DNA of 64,000 bases from SXIZ01 sp040079795 (GCA_040079795.1 JBEBJQ010000009.1:15021-79020), one strand, 5' to 3'; positions 1 to 8,566 are shown, numbered from the stretch's first letter. Notes: a model not told the origin generated them from the letters alone. Made by a program: numbers and translations.

Positions 1-684
1 GGTGAAATTAGCCGCCTGACCGGCCTTTAAGGTTTGCGACAGGGCCGGATTGGCAGCGGGTTGTATATTAATCGCGCCCTGGTAGACGGCAGCGTGGCAA
101 TCCGTGGCTTGTTCGCGCACACTAAAACGTGTGCCTATCGCCCGCACTCGACCTGCCGCACAATCGACCACGAAGGGGCGGTGTACGCTGCTGGTATCAG
201 GAGCGGTTTCTATATAGACTTCACCACGCACTAACCTTAGGCGCCGTAGGTTTTGGGTAAAATCAACGTCAATGGCGCTGTCCGTATCCAGGGTGATTAG
301 ACTGCCGTCAGCTAAGGTGAAGGTCTGGATCTCCCCGACGCCACTGCGATAATCAGCCGTCCATTCTTGCCAGTAGCCTTGCCGCCAAACTTGCCAGCTA
401 GATAGTCCTACCGCGCAGAAAACGGCGAGTGTTTTAAGTGCTTGGCGGCGCTGCAAATCCGGTGAGTTTAAGGCCGATAGCGATGTCTGTGCGGGCAAGC
501 TGTTAAATTTATGCGTGAAAAATTCAACGCGCTGCCAAGCGGCGCGGTGTTCGGGTTTGGCGGCTAGCCATGCTTGCCATTGTTCATGATCTTTTGGGGA
601 CGTGGATGCAGCACCTAATAAGGCAAACCATTCTGCCGCTTCTGCCAGTACGCTGGGATTAATATCGCGGTTATTGTTAGACAC
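1..684 (-). CDS. FecR-like anti-sigma/sigma regulator, partial (runs off left edge)
   Basis: A minus-strand frame stays open from a GTG at 684 to the window edge (228 codons). It starts 11 bases after the sigma-factor stop and is preceded by AAGGA. The N-terminal part resembles the DUF4880 region of FecR proteins (tryptophan-rich, cytoplasmic), followed by one membrane segment near residues 80-100. The FecR domain then begins with the typical GVGEIQTFTLADGS stretch near residue 115. FecR proteins sit in the inner membrane and relay a signal, usually from a TonB-dependent receptor, to the partner FecI-type sigma factor. The gene pair order sigma-FecR is standard. The C-terminus and any receptor gene lie outside the window. 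GTG is chosen because of the ribosome site and the operon spacing. Confidence 0.85.
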   Translation of the reverse strand, partial: MSNNNRDINPSVLAEAAEWFALLGAASTSPKDHEQWQAWLAAKPEHRAAWQRVEFFTHKFNSLPAQTSLSALNSPDLQRRQALKTLAVFCAVGLSSWQVWRQGYWQEWTADYRSGVGEIQTFTLADGSLITLDTDSAIDVDFTQNLRRLRLVRGEVYIETAPDTSSVHRPFVVDCAAGRVRAIGTRFSVREQATDCHAAVYQGAINIQPAANPALSQTLKAGQAANFT

Positions 685-695
685 CCTATTTTTCC

Positions 696-1202
696 TTACA
701 CGTCCGCCATCAGGCAATGCAACATGGCGCGTGCCATGTACTTTTTGACCATCCGTTCGGAAACGCCCAAACGCTCACCAATTTGAACATAGGTTAATCC
801 ATCCAATTGCGACATAAGGAATGCGCTACGCACTTTTGCGGGTAACTGGTCGAGCAGGGCGTCAATCTCTTGCAGTGTCTCCAAAATGATAGCATGTTGT
901 TCTGGCGAAGCGGTCAATTGCTCTGGATGTTCTGCAAGCGATTGCCAATAGGCTTGTTCTATCGCCGAGTGACGCCAGTGGTTGGCGAGAATGCCTTTGG
1001 CAATGGTGGTGAGATAGGCGCGTGGTTCGCGTATGCTATGCACATCCCGCGCTGCGATAATCCGCATAAAGGTGTCATGTGCATGGTCTTCGGCCTGCAC
1101 CCGGTTGGAGACCTGTTTGTGCAACCAGTTAAGCAGCCACGGGTGATGTTCGCGATAGAGCTGGGTTAACGCAGCGTTGGTGGTTAGATCAATGGTGGGC
1201 AT
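696..1202 (-). CDS. FecI-type ECF RNA polymerase sigma factor
   Basis: A 168-residue protein with the two-part layout of ECF sigma-70 factors. Region 2 lies around residues 10-80 (YREHHPWLLNWLHKQV, then AEDHAHDTFMRI) and region 4 around residues 105-160 (LPAKVRSAFLMSQLDGLTYVQIGERLGVSERMVKKYM), which is a helix-turn-helix that reads -35 elements. The YREHHPWL and DGLTYVQI wording is characteristic of the FecI group that controls iron or siderophore uptake. It is followed at once by the FecR-like gene, so the two are probably co-transcribed. The target promoter and the inducing signal are not visible here. It is divergent from the mxa cluster, and I see no reason to tie it to methanol oxidation beyond position. 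Confidence 0.92.
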   Translation of the reverse strand: MPTIDLTTNAALTQLYREHHPWLLNWLHKQVSNRVQAEDHAHDTFMRIIAARDVHSIREPRAYLTTIAKGILANHWRHSAIEQAYWQSLAEHPEQLTASPEQHAIILETLQEIDALLDQLPAKVRSAFLMSQLDGLTYVQIGERLGVSERMVKKYMARAMLHCLMADV

Positions 1203-1585
1203 TTACGCTCCTTACCCTAGCCCAGCGGTAGGTAAATGGGTATATTAAACCAAAATATAAAGCACACAGCATGCCATTTTATTCATGTAATTGTTAATTA
1301 ACGATTTATGTAATTTTTAAAGGCCTCGGTTTACGTAGGTTAATTTAAAAATAGGGCATATCACTTAATTTATTGCGTGAAATAACACATATTATTTTCA
1401 CAGGGCGTATTTAGAAATAATGACTACTGCATAAATTGCTTGGGTTGTTATAAGCGGGAAGTTTTCCCATTATTTGACAGGAAATATTCTTTATTATCAA
1501 CTGTATATTGTTTTTTATGGGTTGATAACCTAAAGTCCGCGTCTATTTTAACTTCGGCAGCGCATATTGCTGGCAATGGTTAGTT
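1203..1585. other. Intergenic region between divergent sigma factor and mxaR
   Basis: An AT-rich stretch of 383 bases with no credible gene. It must hold the promoters for the leftward sigma factor and the rightward mxa genes. A TTGACA hexamer is at 1474-1479 but has no convincing -10 at 16-18 bases. A short palindrome GGGAA-GTT-TTCCC lies at 1456-1468 region, and a longer inverted repeat follows (separate entry). A ribosome site for mxaR is weak. Confidence 0.5.
1494..1528. promoter_or_regulatory. Inverted repeat upstream of mxaR, possible operator
   Basis: TTATCAAC at 1494-1501 and GTTGATAA at 1521-1528 form a perfect 8-base inverted repeat with a 19-base AT-rich spacer, about 60 bases before the mxaR start. 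The geometry suits a dimeric regulator binding on one face of the helix. That it acts on mxa is inference; no regulator is identified. Confidence 0.35.
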
Positions 1586-2605
1586 ATGACTACAGCGACT
1601 TCTTTAAATGACTGGCGCATTAAAGCGTTACAGTTCGAGCAACAAATCAATCAAACTGTCTTAGGGCAATCTGCCGCCGTCCGTGCCATCACCATTGCAG
1701 TGTTTGCACGGGGGCATGTATTACTGGAAGGCAATGTTGGGGTTGGTAAAACCACCCTGCTCCGCGCCGTCGCACAAAGTTTAGGCGGTGATTATCAGCG
1801 TATCGAAGGCACGATAGATTTAATGCCCGCTGATCTTGTTTATTACACCTATTTAGATCGCGATGGCCGCCCTAAAGTCGATCCGGGCCCTTTATTGAAA
1901 CAAGGCGAAAATCTCGCTACCTTCTTTTTCAACGAAATTAACCGCGCCCGTCCACAAGTGCATTCGCTGTTGTTACGCGCGATGGCAGAACGCAGTATTA
2001 ATGCCTTTAACCGTGACTACACCCTGCCGCACATGCAGGTCTTTGCTGACCGGAACCGGGTTGAGCGTGAAGAAACCTTTGAGCTGCCCGCCGCCGCCAA
2101 AGACCGGTTTATGCTGGAAATTAACCTCGATACGCCTACCGATGATGCGGTGTTAGATGAATTAATGTTCAATCCCCGCTTTCATAATACGGATCAATTG
2201 ATTGCCAGCTTGCCCAGCGGGCAAATTCCGTATTATCAGCTCAATGATTTAGCAAGCGACTTACAAAACAGTATTCAAGCCACGCCAAAATTACATGCTT
2301 ATGCCTTGAGTTTATGGAAAGCCACGCATAACCCACAACAGTTCGGCATCAAGCTGGAGGATGTGGATATGCAGCAATTATTGCTGTCCGGTGCCAGTCC
2401 GCGCGGGATGAGTTATTGGATACGTGCCGCCAAAGTGCGTGCTTGGCTGGAAAACCGTGACCATGTCTTGCCGGAAGATATGCAAAACACTTTCGCTCAT
2501 TGTATCGGGCATCGGCTGTTTTTAAACCCGATGTACGCTTACCGTAAGGAACAATTAATACCGGACTTATTGTCAGGCATATTAAAACAAGTGGCTGCGC
2601 CATAG
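1586..2605 (+). CDS. mxaR: MxaR, MoxR-family AAA+ ATPase for methanol dehydrogenase maturation
   Basis: A 339-residue MoxR-type AAA+ ATPase. Walker A is GNVGVGKTT at residues 49-57. The Walker B region is FFFNEINRARP near residues 113-123, with N where many MoxR proteins have D. Sensor-type text follows (FADRNRVEREETFELPAAAKDRF). MoxR proteins act as ATP-driven chaperones together with von Willebrand A (VWA) proteins. MxaR is the mxa-cluster member, and the genes downstream (mxaS, A, C, K, L) are its usual partners in making active, calcium-loaded methanol dehydrogenase. The assignment therefore rests on both sequence and context. Unusually, mxaF, J, G and I are not upstream. Confidence 0.9.
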   Translation: MTTATSLNDWRIKALQFEQQINQTVLGQSAAVRAITIAVFARGHVLLEGNVGVGKTTLLRAVAQSLGGDYQRIEGTIDLMPADLVYYTYLDRDGRPKVDPGPLLKQGENLATFFFNEINRARPQVHSLLLRAMAERSINAFNRDYTLPHMQVFADRNRVEREETFELPAAAKDRFMLEINLDTPTDDAVLDELMFNPRFHNTDQLIASLPSGQIPYYQLNDLASDLQNSIQATPKLHAYALSLWKATHNPQQFGIKLEDVDMQQLLLSGASPRGMSYWIRAAKVRAWLENRDHVLPEDMQNTFAHCIGHRLFLNPMYAYRKEQLIPDLLSGILKQVAAP

Positions 2606-2655
2606 AGGAATGTAATTTAGGTAATCAGGCATCATAAACACCGGGGGAAATAAAA

Positions 2656-3054
2656 ATGCTAGGAATATGGGGCAATTATTCAAGTCAGTTCCTCTTTGTC
2701 ATAGGCACTTCAACGTTGGTGATTTTTGGTGTGCCAATGGCAATTTGGCCTATTCATTGGGCAAAAACCCTTCGCTGGGAAATTCCAATCCAAACCGATT
2801 TGGCTGTTTATTATGGCAGGTGTCTTGGCTGCGTAGCTTTTGTAATTGGCTCATTCGGGGTTGTAGCCGCTATGAATCCTGCCGTGCAGATATTCTACTT
2901 TCAGTTTCTATTAGCATGTTGGGTTCTTATGGTCGTAGTACATGTATATGGAGCTGTCAAAAATATCCAGCCAATAACTGAAACCTACGAAATCGGTTTT
3001 TGGTTTGGGTTGTTTTTGCTTACGTTATCGTTTTGGCCAACTATGCCTGCCTAA
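2656..3054 (+). CDS. Hypothetical membrane protein inserted between mxaR and mxaS
   Basis: A 132-residue, very hydrophobic protein with about four membrane segments (near residues 10-33, 53-72, 77-97 and 111-128). I do not recognise the family. The start is supported by a strong GGGGGA ribosome site 7 bases ahead. It lies between mxaR and mxaS, which are normally adjacent. It adds about 600 bases, including a 156-base untranslated tail, to an operon whose other genes overlap by 4 bases. It could be unrelated cargo or a lineage-specific membrane helper for maturation; the sequence does not decide. Confidence 0.7.
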   Translation: MLGIWGNYSSQFLFVIGTSTLVIFGVPMAIWPIHWAKTLRWEIPIQTDLAVYYGRCLGCVAFVIGSFGVVAAMNPAVQIFYFQFLLACWVLMVVVHVYGAVKNIQPITETYEIGFWFGLFLLTLSFWPTMPA

Positions 3055-3210
3055 AATTACGCTCTAGTAACCGAACATATAAAACGTGTTGTTTTGCCGA
3101 ACTGCCAGCAAGATGTCCGACCTGATTGCACGTAGATGTTCCACCAATAAAATTTCAACGTTGCCGCTCATGTTAGATCACCGGATTCATTATTTAACAA
3201 TTTTAACCTT

Positions 3211-4059
3211 ATGCACGAACGCCTCAATTATCGGTTAATAAAACCTTCCGCTGCCGTTTACCCCGGCGCACATCCGGGGCAAATGGTCGGCAGCGGGCAG
3301 TTATTTAAACGCCACGCGCCCTTAATCGCCAGCCCTGACCCGCGGCGTATAGATCTCCGCGCCAGCGTGCTTGACCCCTTCAACAGCTACCGCGTAAAAG
3401 TGTATCAACAACAAAGCACCATCAATGTCACCTTAATTGCCGACTTGTCTGCGTCCATGCGCTTTAACGGACGCTTCTCCAAGCAACATACCTTAGTGCA
3501 GTTATTAGTGGCGATTGCGGATGCCTCCCACAGCTATGGTGATCGTTTTGGGTTTATCGGTGCTGCCGATACCTTAAAACCCCAATGGCAGTTGCCAGCC
3601 AGCCAAGCGATTGGACGCGTAAGCTTATTGGCGAAACAATTGCAAAATACTACTTTTCAAGGCACTGCCCATGCACTCACGCAAGTTGCACCGTTTTTAC
3701 CGGCCAGCAAAGGCTTAGTGTTTTTGGTGTCGGATTTTCATTGGCCGTTAGCGCATTGCAAAGCGGTATTAGGCGGTTTAAAAGGACACGAGGTTATCCC
3801 TGTGGTGTTATGGGATGCCCAAGAAATTAACGATTGGCCCGATTGGCGCTTAGTCAGCTTGCAAGACCTTGAAAATGGCAAAACGCGCACCTTGTTGATG
3901 CGTCCAAAATTACGAGAAAAGATTGCAACCGCTTATACCCAGCGGCAAAAAGACTTAAAAAACTGCTTTCGGGGCTTTGGCATGGAACCTTTGTTTTTAA
4001 ATGCGGGTTTTCAAGTGGCACCGATTAACCAATATTTTGCACAACGGGCAGCGGCATGA
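3211..4059 (+). CDS. mxaS: MxaS, DUF58/VWA-like protein of the mxa cluster
   Basis: A 282-residue DUF58-type protein. It has no membrane segment and contains a metal-ion-dependent adhesion site, DLSAS at residues 78-82, in a von Willebrand A-like fold. DUF58 proteins are typically encoded next to MoxR ATPases and act with them as chaperones. In mxa clusters this is MxaS, thought to work with MxaR in assembly of methanol dehydrogenase. The stop overlaps the mxaA start by 4 bases (ATGA), so the two are translationally coupled. No clear ribosome site precedes the ATG. Confidence 0.88.
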   Translation: MHERLNYRLIKPSAAVYPGAHPGQMVGSGQLFKRHAPLIASPDPRRIDLRASVLDPFNSYRVKVYQQQSTINVTLIADLSASMRFNGRFSKQHTLVQLLVAIADASHSYGDRFGFIGAADTLKPQWQLPASQAIGRVSLLAKQLQNTTFQGTAHALTQVAPFLPASKGLVFLVSDFHWPLAHCKAVLGGLKGHEVIPVVLWDAQEINDWPDWRLVSLQDLENGKTRTLLMRPKLREKIATAYTQRQKDLKNCFRGFGMEPLFLNAGFQVAPINQYFAQRAAA

Positions 4060-4940
4060 AACGGTTAATGATGGTGTTGTTGTTAACAGGTTGCTCCGGC
4101 TCGAATACCGAACCGGTGAGAAATTTCACCTTCACTGCGCCGCGTCCGTTTGGTTACGTGTTAGGCGATGAAATCACCCAGCGTATCGAATTTGATACTG
4201 AAAATAATGTCACCCTACAAACCGCCAGCTTACCCGCCAAAGGGCAGGTTAATCGATGGTTGAATCTGAATGACGTATTCATCAAGCATCGGGAAAGCGG
4301 TGGCAGTGTCCATCATGAATTGACGTTGCGTTATCAAGTGTTTTATGCCGCATTAGAAGTGAAATTACTCACTATTCCAGGGTTTAATTTAAGTCTGCAA
4401 CGAAACGGAAAAGCGCTAAGCCAAGCGGTACCGGCATGGGCATTTAATATTTCACCGCTGCGGGAATTGGCGGTGCGTAAAACCGAAAATGGCGAATACA
4501 AACGCCCGGATACCCAACCGGAATTGCTGTCTACGACCAAGCCTTTAATGGGTTTAAGTGCTGGTTTACTCATTTCATTTGGTTTAGGTATCTATCTGGC
4601 AGGCGTATATGGAGTGTTGCCTAAACCGTTTAAACGCAATGCTTTTAAATCGGCACTCAAGCAGCTTAAATCCTTGTCCAAAGACAATATGGCGCAGGCG
4701 TTAAGCGCTGTACATCAGGCATTTAACCAATTATATGCACAGCCCTTATTCCATAATCGACTGGCAGATTTTTATATTGACCATCCAGAATATCAACAAT
4801 TAAGCGCTGAGTTAGATTGGTTTTTTAACTGCTCCAATCGTTTTTTCTTTAGCCAAGGCATGATTCCGGTAGAGATCGACTTGGAAAAATTGCACAGCTT
4901 ATGCCAATCCGCGCTAAATATTGAGCGAGGCAAACGATGA
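4056..4940 (+). CDS. mxaA: MxaA, methanol dehydrogenase calcium-insertion protein
   Basis: A 294-residue protein with a lipoprotein-like N-terminus: a short hydrophobic stretch ending in LLTGC, with the cysteine near residue 13. A periplasmic domain follows, then a membrane helix around residues 170-190 (LMGLSAGLLISFGLGIYLAG) and a C-terminal helical cytoplasmic part. This matches MxaA, known with MxaK and MxaL to be needed for inserting calcium into the PQQ methanol dehydrogenase. It overlaps mxaS upstream and mxaC downstream by 4 bases each. Identification relies strongly on gene order. Confidence 0.87.
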   Translation: MKRLMMVLLLTGCSGSNTEPVRNFTFTAPRPFGYVLGDEITQRIEFDTENNVTLQTASLPAKGQVNRWLNLNDVFIKHRESGGSVHHELTLRYQVFYAALEVKLLTIPGFNLSLQRNGKALSQAVPAWAFNISPLRELAVRKTENGEYKRPDTQPELLSTTKPLMGLSAGLLISFGLGIYLAGVYGVLPKPFKRNAFKSALKQLKSLSKDNMAQALSAVHQAFNQLYAQPLFHNRLADFYIDHPEYQQLSAELDWFFNCSNRFFFSQGMIPVEIDLEKLHSLCQSALNIERGKR

Positions 4941-5917
4941 ATTGGGCGGTTAACCAGCCTTGGCTGCTCAGTGGCTTGGTATTGAGTTTATTGCCCTTAT
5001 TCAATAGCGGTATCAAACTCACGCCCAGCCCGTATTTAAGCCTTATTCCTACGGATCATTGGTCTACCGCATTGGCGCTACTGCTGCGGTTAATTGCCAG
5101 CATTGCGATGGCCAGTTTGGTGTTAGGGTTGGCTGGTTTGCACCGCACGGAACAAACGATTGAGCGTATCGGGCATGGCGCGCACATTGTATTGTTGCTG
5201 GATCGCAGTAATAGCATGGATAACACCTTCGCCGGACAAGCGGCGAATGGCAAAGATGAATCAAAGTCCGTCGTTGCTAAACGCCTACTCACTGAATTTG
5301 TCGCTAAACGCGAAAATGATCTTATCGGCGTAGCGGAATATAGCACTGCGCCGTTGTTCGTCATCCCGCTTACCGAAAATAAACAAGCCGTGCAAGCGGC
5401 GATTGCCGCCACTTCAACGCCTGCTTTGAGTTACACCCATGTCAGTAAGGGTTTAGGTATGGCGTTGTCGTTTTTTCAACAACAACCCTTAACGGGTTCA
5501 CGCATTGTATTGCTGGTGTCTGATGGCGCAGCGGCATTATCCAGCGATGATGAACAAAAATTGCGGGTGTGGTTTAAAGAGCAGCAGGTACGTTTGTATT
5601 GGATTTTTTTGCGGACGGCTGGCAGTCCGGGCATTTTTGACAAGCCCGCCGATAGCCGGGACGACAACGCGCAAGCGATGCCGGAATTGTATTTGCATAA
5701 GTTTTTTTCCAGCTTACAAACACCGTATCAAGCCTTTGAAGCGGAAAGCCCCAATGCGTTAAGTGTGGCAATCGCAGACATTAACCGCTTGGAAAATCTG
5801 CCTTTGCAGTATGTAGAACGCATTCCGAAACTGGATTTATCGGCAAGCTGTTACCAAATAGCAACTGTGTTAATCGCGGTGTTGTTAAGCCTGAAATTTG
5901 TTGAGATGAAACGATGA
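4937..5917 (+). CDS. mxaC: MxaC, membrane-anchored VWA-domain protein
   Basis: A 326-residue protein with N-terminal membrane segments (near residues 45-68), a VWA domain with the MIDAS motif DRSNS at residues 89-93, and a final membrane helix near residues 303-320. Such proteins resemble the BatA/BatB partners of MoxR ATPases. As the fourth gene in R-S-A-C-K-L order it is MxaC, a methanol oxidation accessory protein whose VWA domain should face the periplasm. It is coupled to mxaA and mxaK by 4-base ATGA overlaps. Confidence 0.88.
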   Translation: MNWAVNQPWLLSGLVLSLLPLFNSGIKLTPSPYLSLIPTDHWSTALALLLRLIASIAMASLVLGLAGLHRTEQTIERIGHGAHIVLLLDRSNSMDNTFAGQAANGKDESKSVVAKRLLTEFVAKRENDLIGVAEYSTAPLFVIPLTENKQAVQAAIAATSTPALSYTHVSKGLGMALSFFQQQPLTGSRIVLLVSDGAAALSSDDEQKLRVWFKEQQVRLYWIFLRTAGSPGIFDKPADSRDDNAQAMPELYLHKFFSSLQTPYQAFEAESPNALSVAIADINRLENLPLQYVERIPKLDLSASCYQIATVLIAVLLSLKFVEMKR

Positions 5918-6480
5918 TTACCCGAACCATCCGCCATACCGCAATTTGGGGAATATTGGCGACCAGTCTGTTGTTTTCCATCTGGCAAGCGTTGTCTTTA
6001 TTAGCCATTCGCCATGAAAACGGTTTGATTACCGATTTATTGAACCAGCAAGACGTTGATTTAAACACTGTCAATAAGGATAAACCTGAACTCAGTCTGG
6101 CACGGGCATTTTATCTAAAACAATTGCATCGTTACGACCAAGCCTTAATCACTTTGGGGACAGTGATGGAACAAGGCGACAACCGCTTTAAAGCTAAAGT
6201 GCGCTACAACCTGGGCAATATTTATCTGGAACAAGCGATGGTGGAAGTGGAAGCCACGCGCTTAGCCGCTGCCATGCCGTTAGTGGGCTTGGCAAAACAA
6301 GCCTATCGGCAGGCATTGACCCTGGACAGCGGCTTTTGGGATGCCAAATACAACCTTGAGGTGGCGATGCGTTTGTTACCGGAAATGGACAAAGTGAATT
6401 TACAAGACGATGAAGTAACCAATACCAAGCAATCGCAGCTGTGGACAACCGTCCCCGGTTTTCCGCGTGGATTGCCTTAA
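5914..6480 (+). CDS. mxaK: MxaK, methanol dehydrogenase maturation protein
   Basis: A 188-residue protein with one N-terminal membrane helix (residues 8-28). A TPR-like periplasmic part follows (ARAFYLKQLHRYDQALITLG, then KVRYNLGNIYLEQA and a third helix pair with DAKYNLEVAMRL). MxaK is required with MxaA and MxaL for calcium incorporation into methanol dehydrogenase. The start overlaps the mxaC stop by 4 bases. It ends with the short tail PGFPRGLP. The next gene is not mxaL but a small secreted protein. Confidence 0.87.
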   Translation: MITRTIRHTAIWGILATSLLFSIWQALSLLAIRHENGLITDLLNQQDVDLNTVNKDKPELSLARAFYLKQLHRYDQALITLGTVMEQGDNRFKAKVRYNLGNIYLEQAMVEVEATRLAAAMPLVGLAKQAYRQALTLDSGFWDAKYNLEVAMRLLPEMDKVNLQDDEVTNTKQSQLWTTVPGFPRGLP

Positions 6481-6506
6481 ACTTGCAATGCAACAGGAGA
6501 TTAACT

Positions 6507-6905
6507 ATGAATAAACCCGTAAAATCAGCCATTTTCGCCTTGTCAATGGCACTTTCTCATCCAAGTATTGCGGGTGACATTCCGAATTTAGTGGGAGTTT
6601 GGGTAGGTGAAAATAAAACTTATTCTGAACCCAAAGGCTATCAAAGTTGGACGAAAACTATCGAAATTACCGAGCAAAAAGAACGTATTTTCAAAGGGCA
6701 TTTTACTTTTTCGGGGGGCAACAAGCATTTTTTTGGGGTCATTTATCCTGATAACAGCACTTTTTCTTGGGTTGGCGAAGATAGCAAAGGCTACAACCAC
6801 GGACATTTTTACAATGCCGACCATATTAGTGCCTGTTATCTTGAGGCAGGTGCGGATGCCACAGCGGGTTGTGCCGACTTGACCAAGCAAAAACCTAAAC
6901 CGTAA
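6507..6905 (+). CDS. Small secreted protein inserted between mxaK and mxaL
   Basis: A 132-residue protein. The ATG at 6507 follows GGAG and gives a clean signal peptide (MNKPVKSAIFALSMALSHPSIAG, cut near residue 22). An earlier in-frame ATG at 6441 would overlap mxaK and lacks these features. The mature part contains LVGVWVGENKTYSEPKGYQ and a beta-rich body resembling lipocalin-like or avidin-like small barrels, with GHFTFSGG and DADATAG-type turns. I do not recognise the family with certainty. It interrupts mxaK-mxaL, which are usually contiguous, but keeps the same direction and tight spacing (22 bases to mxaL), so it is likely co-transcribed. Confidence 0.7.
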   Translation: MNKPVKSAIFALSMALSHPSIAGDIPNLVGVWVGENKTYSEPKGYQSWTKTIEITEQKERIFKGHFTFSGGNKHFFGVIYPDNSTFSWVGEDSKGYNHGHFYNADHISACYLEAGADATAGCADLTKQKPKP

Positions 6906-6927
6906 TCCATCCATTAAGCGTTTCGCC

Positions 6928-7890
6928 ATGACCAAACTCCGTTGGCTAACCATTGATTATCGAATGATCTGCCTTTGCATGGCGTTGCTGGCAATGGCGG
7001 TTTTATGGCTGCGTCCGAGTCATATCCAAAAGCAGCCGATTTACCAATTCACGGTGATTATTGACATCACCCGCAGTATGAATGCCACCGATTATCAAAC
7101 CGAAGCGGGCGCAATCAGCCGCTTGGAACATATCAAAACCACCTTACGGCAACTGCTCACCCAACTGCCCTGCGAATCCAAAATGGGTTTAGGCTTATTT
7201 ACCGAGCGCCGTTCTACCTTACTGTTTGAACCGATTGAGGTGTGCCAATCTTTTGCTGAAATTGATGCCGCCATCAGTCATATCGACTGGCGCATGGCGT
7301 GGGCGGCAGACAGTAATATCGCCAAAGGCTTGTTAAATACTTTGGAAATGCTACAAAAACAAGACGGCGGCATTATTTTTATCACGGATGGCCAAGAAGC
7401 CCCGCCAGTCAATCCCAGCTACCGTGCGGATTTTTCCGCTTTAAAAGGCAAAGCGAAAGGGTTGATTTTAGGGGCGGGCGATTTAGCTGCTGTACCCATT
7501 CCTAAATTTGATGCAGACGGCAAACCTAACGGCGTGTATGCGCAAGACGATGTGCCGCATCGTTCGACCTTCGGGCAAAACAACCTAGATCCCTCGCAAA
7601 TAGAAGGTTACAACGCCCGTAATGCCCCGTTTGGTAGTGCCGTGGTCAAAGGTAATGAACATTTAACCTCGCTGCACGAAGACTATTTACAACAATTGAG
7701 TGCAGAATCCGGCTTGGCTTACGCACGGTTAACCGATTTGGAAACCTTACAAAAAACCTTGCAAACCTCGGCTTTAGCTACAGCAAAACCAGTCGCTACT
7801 GATGTGCGCTGGCAACCGGCGATATTAGCTTTAGCCATGTTGTTATTGGTGTATTGGCCGCTCTCGTTTGCATTAGGTCGTAACGCTTAA
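6928..7890 (+). CDS. mxaL: MxaL, VWA-domain methanol dehydrogenase maturation protein
   Basis: A 320-residue membrane-anchored VWA protein. There is an N-terminal helix (residues 11-29), a MIDAS-type DITRS at residues 46-50, a VWA domain to about residue 280, and a C-terminal membrane helix ending in ALAMLLLVYWPLSFALG. MxaL acts with MxaA and MxaK in calcium insertion. The insert at residues 175-230 (GAGDLAAVPIPKF, YAQDDVPHRSTFG) is typical of the family as I know it. It is the last recognisable mxa gene here; mxaD, E, H and B do not follow. Confidence 0.87.
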   Translation: MTKLRWLTIDYRMICLCMALLAMAVLWLRPSHIQKQPIYQFTVIIDITRSMNATDYQTEAGAISRLEHIKTTLRQLLTQLPCESKMGLGLFTERRSTLLFEPIEVCQSFAEIDAAISHIDWRMAWAADSNIAKGLLNTLEMLQKQDGGIIFITDGQEAPPVNPSYRADFSALKGKAKGLILGAGDLAAVPIPKFDADGKPNGVYAQDDVPHRSTFGQNNLDPSQIEGYNARNAPFGSAVVKGNEHLTSLHEDYLQQLSAESGLAYARLTDLETLQKTLQTSALATAKPVATDVRWQPAILALAMLLLVYWPLSFALGRNA

Positions 7891-7917
7891 AAAAATTATA
7901 TTTCTGGAGCATCTTTT

Positions 7918-8439
7918 ATGAATAAACCCTTTTTTTTATCTGAACACACGTTATTTATTGCCCAGATGGCATTAGCCTTAATCGGTGCGTATTTGACTAA
8001 CTATTACGAAGCAGCCAGCCATTTTTACTGGTTGTTGATGGTATTATTATCCGCATTCGCAACACTCGCGCCGGATTTTGCACAAATGCAAGCCAATGAA
8101 GGCGCGGCCAAACAACGGTTTTATGTTCATCTGCAATATTGGGCAGGCAGCCTGTTTGCCGCCATGATTGTGTATGCACTGCATCAGGATGGTCGGATTG
8201 ATATTCACGAAACCGGCTTGATTATTTTACTGATCCTGGCGCTTAGCACTTATTTTGATGGCGTATTCAAAGCATCTAAACGTACTGCTTTTACAGGGTT
8301 TTATTTAGGCATGATTGTATTATCAACCGCCTTCCCAGAAACCTATCTTTGGCAGTTGTTGCTATTAGCCATTGGCGCAATTGCGGTGAGTTATCATCTG
8401 CAAATGAACAGGCAAGGCCAAATTCTCCAAGAACAATAA
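7918..8439 (+). CDS. Hypothetical four-helix membrane protein downstream of mxaL
   Basis: A 173-residue protein with about four to five membrane segments (around residues 10-27, 35-50, 72-88, 98-113 and 123-155). A short charged tail follows (QMNRQGQILQEQ). It starts 27 bases after mxaL behind TCTGGAG, so it probably belongs to the same transcript. I do not recognise the family. It occupies the place where mxaD would be in a standard cluster but is not MxaD, which is a soluble periplasmic protein. A role in methanol oxidation is possible from position only. Confidence 0.68.
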   Translation: MNKPFFLSEHTLFIAQMALALIGAYLTNYYEAASHFYWLLMVLLSAFATLAPDFAQMQANEGAAKQRFYVHLQYWAGSLFAAMIVYALHQDGRIDIHETGLIILLILALSTYFDGVFKASKRTAFTGFYLGMIVLSTAFPETYLWQLLLLAIGAIAVSYHLQMNRQGQILQEQ

Positions 8440-8566
8440 CTACCTAATAAAAAAACTATTAAAATGATGTGTTACAAACAGTAGCTTAAAATATATTTAC
8501 TTTTAGTGATGTTCTTCTAAAATGCCAACAAGGCTTCCCTTTTTTAAATTACTTTTGGAGAACATC

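Noticed and set aside
2667..2981. Second plus-strand frame of 104 codons overlapping the membrane protein at 2656
   Set aside because: It lacks a ribosome site and hydrophobic pattern; the 2656 frame has a strong GGGGGA site and coherent membrane segments.
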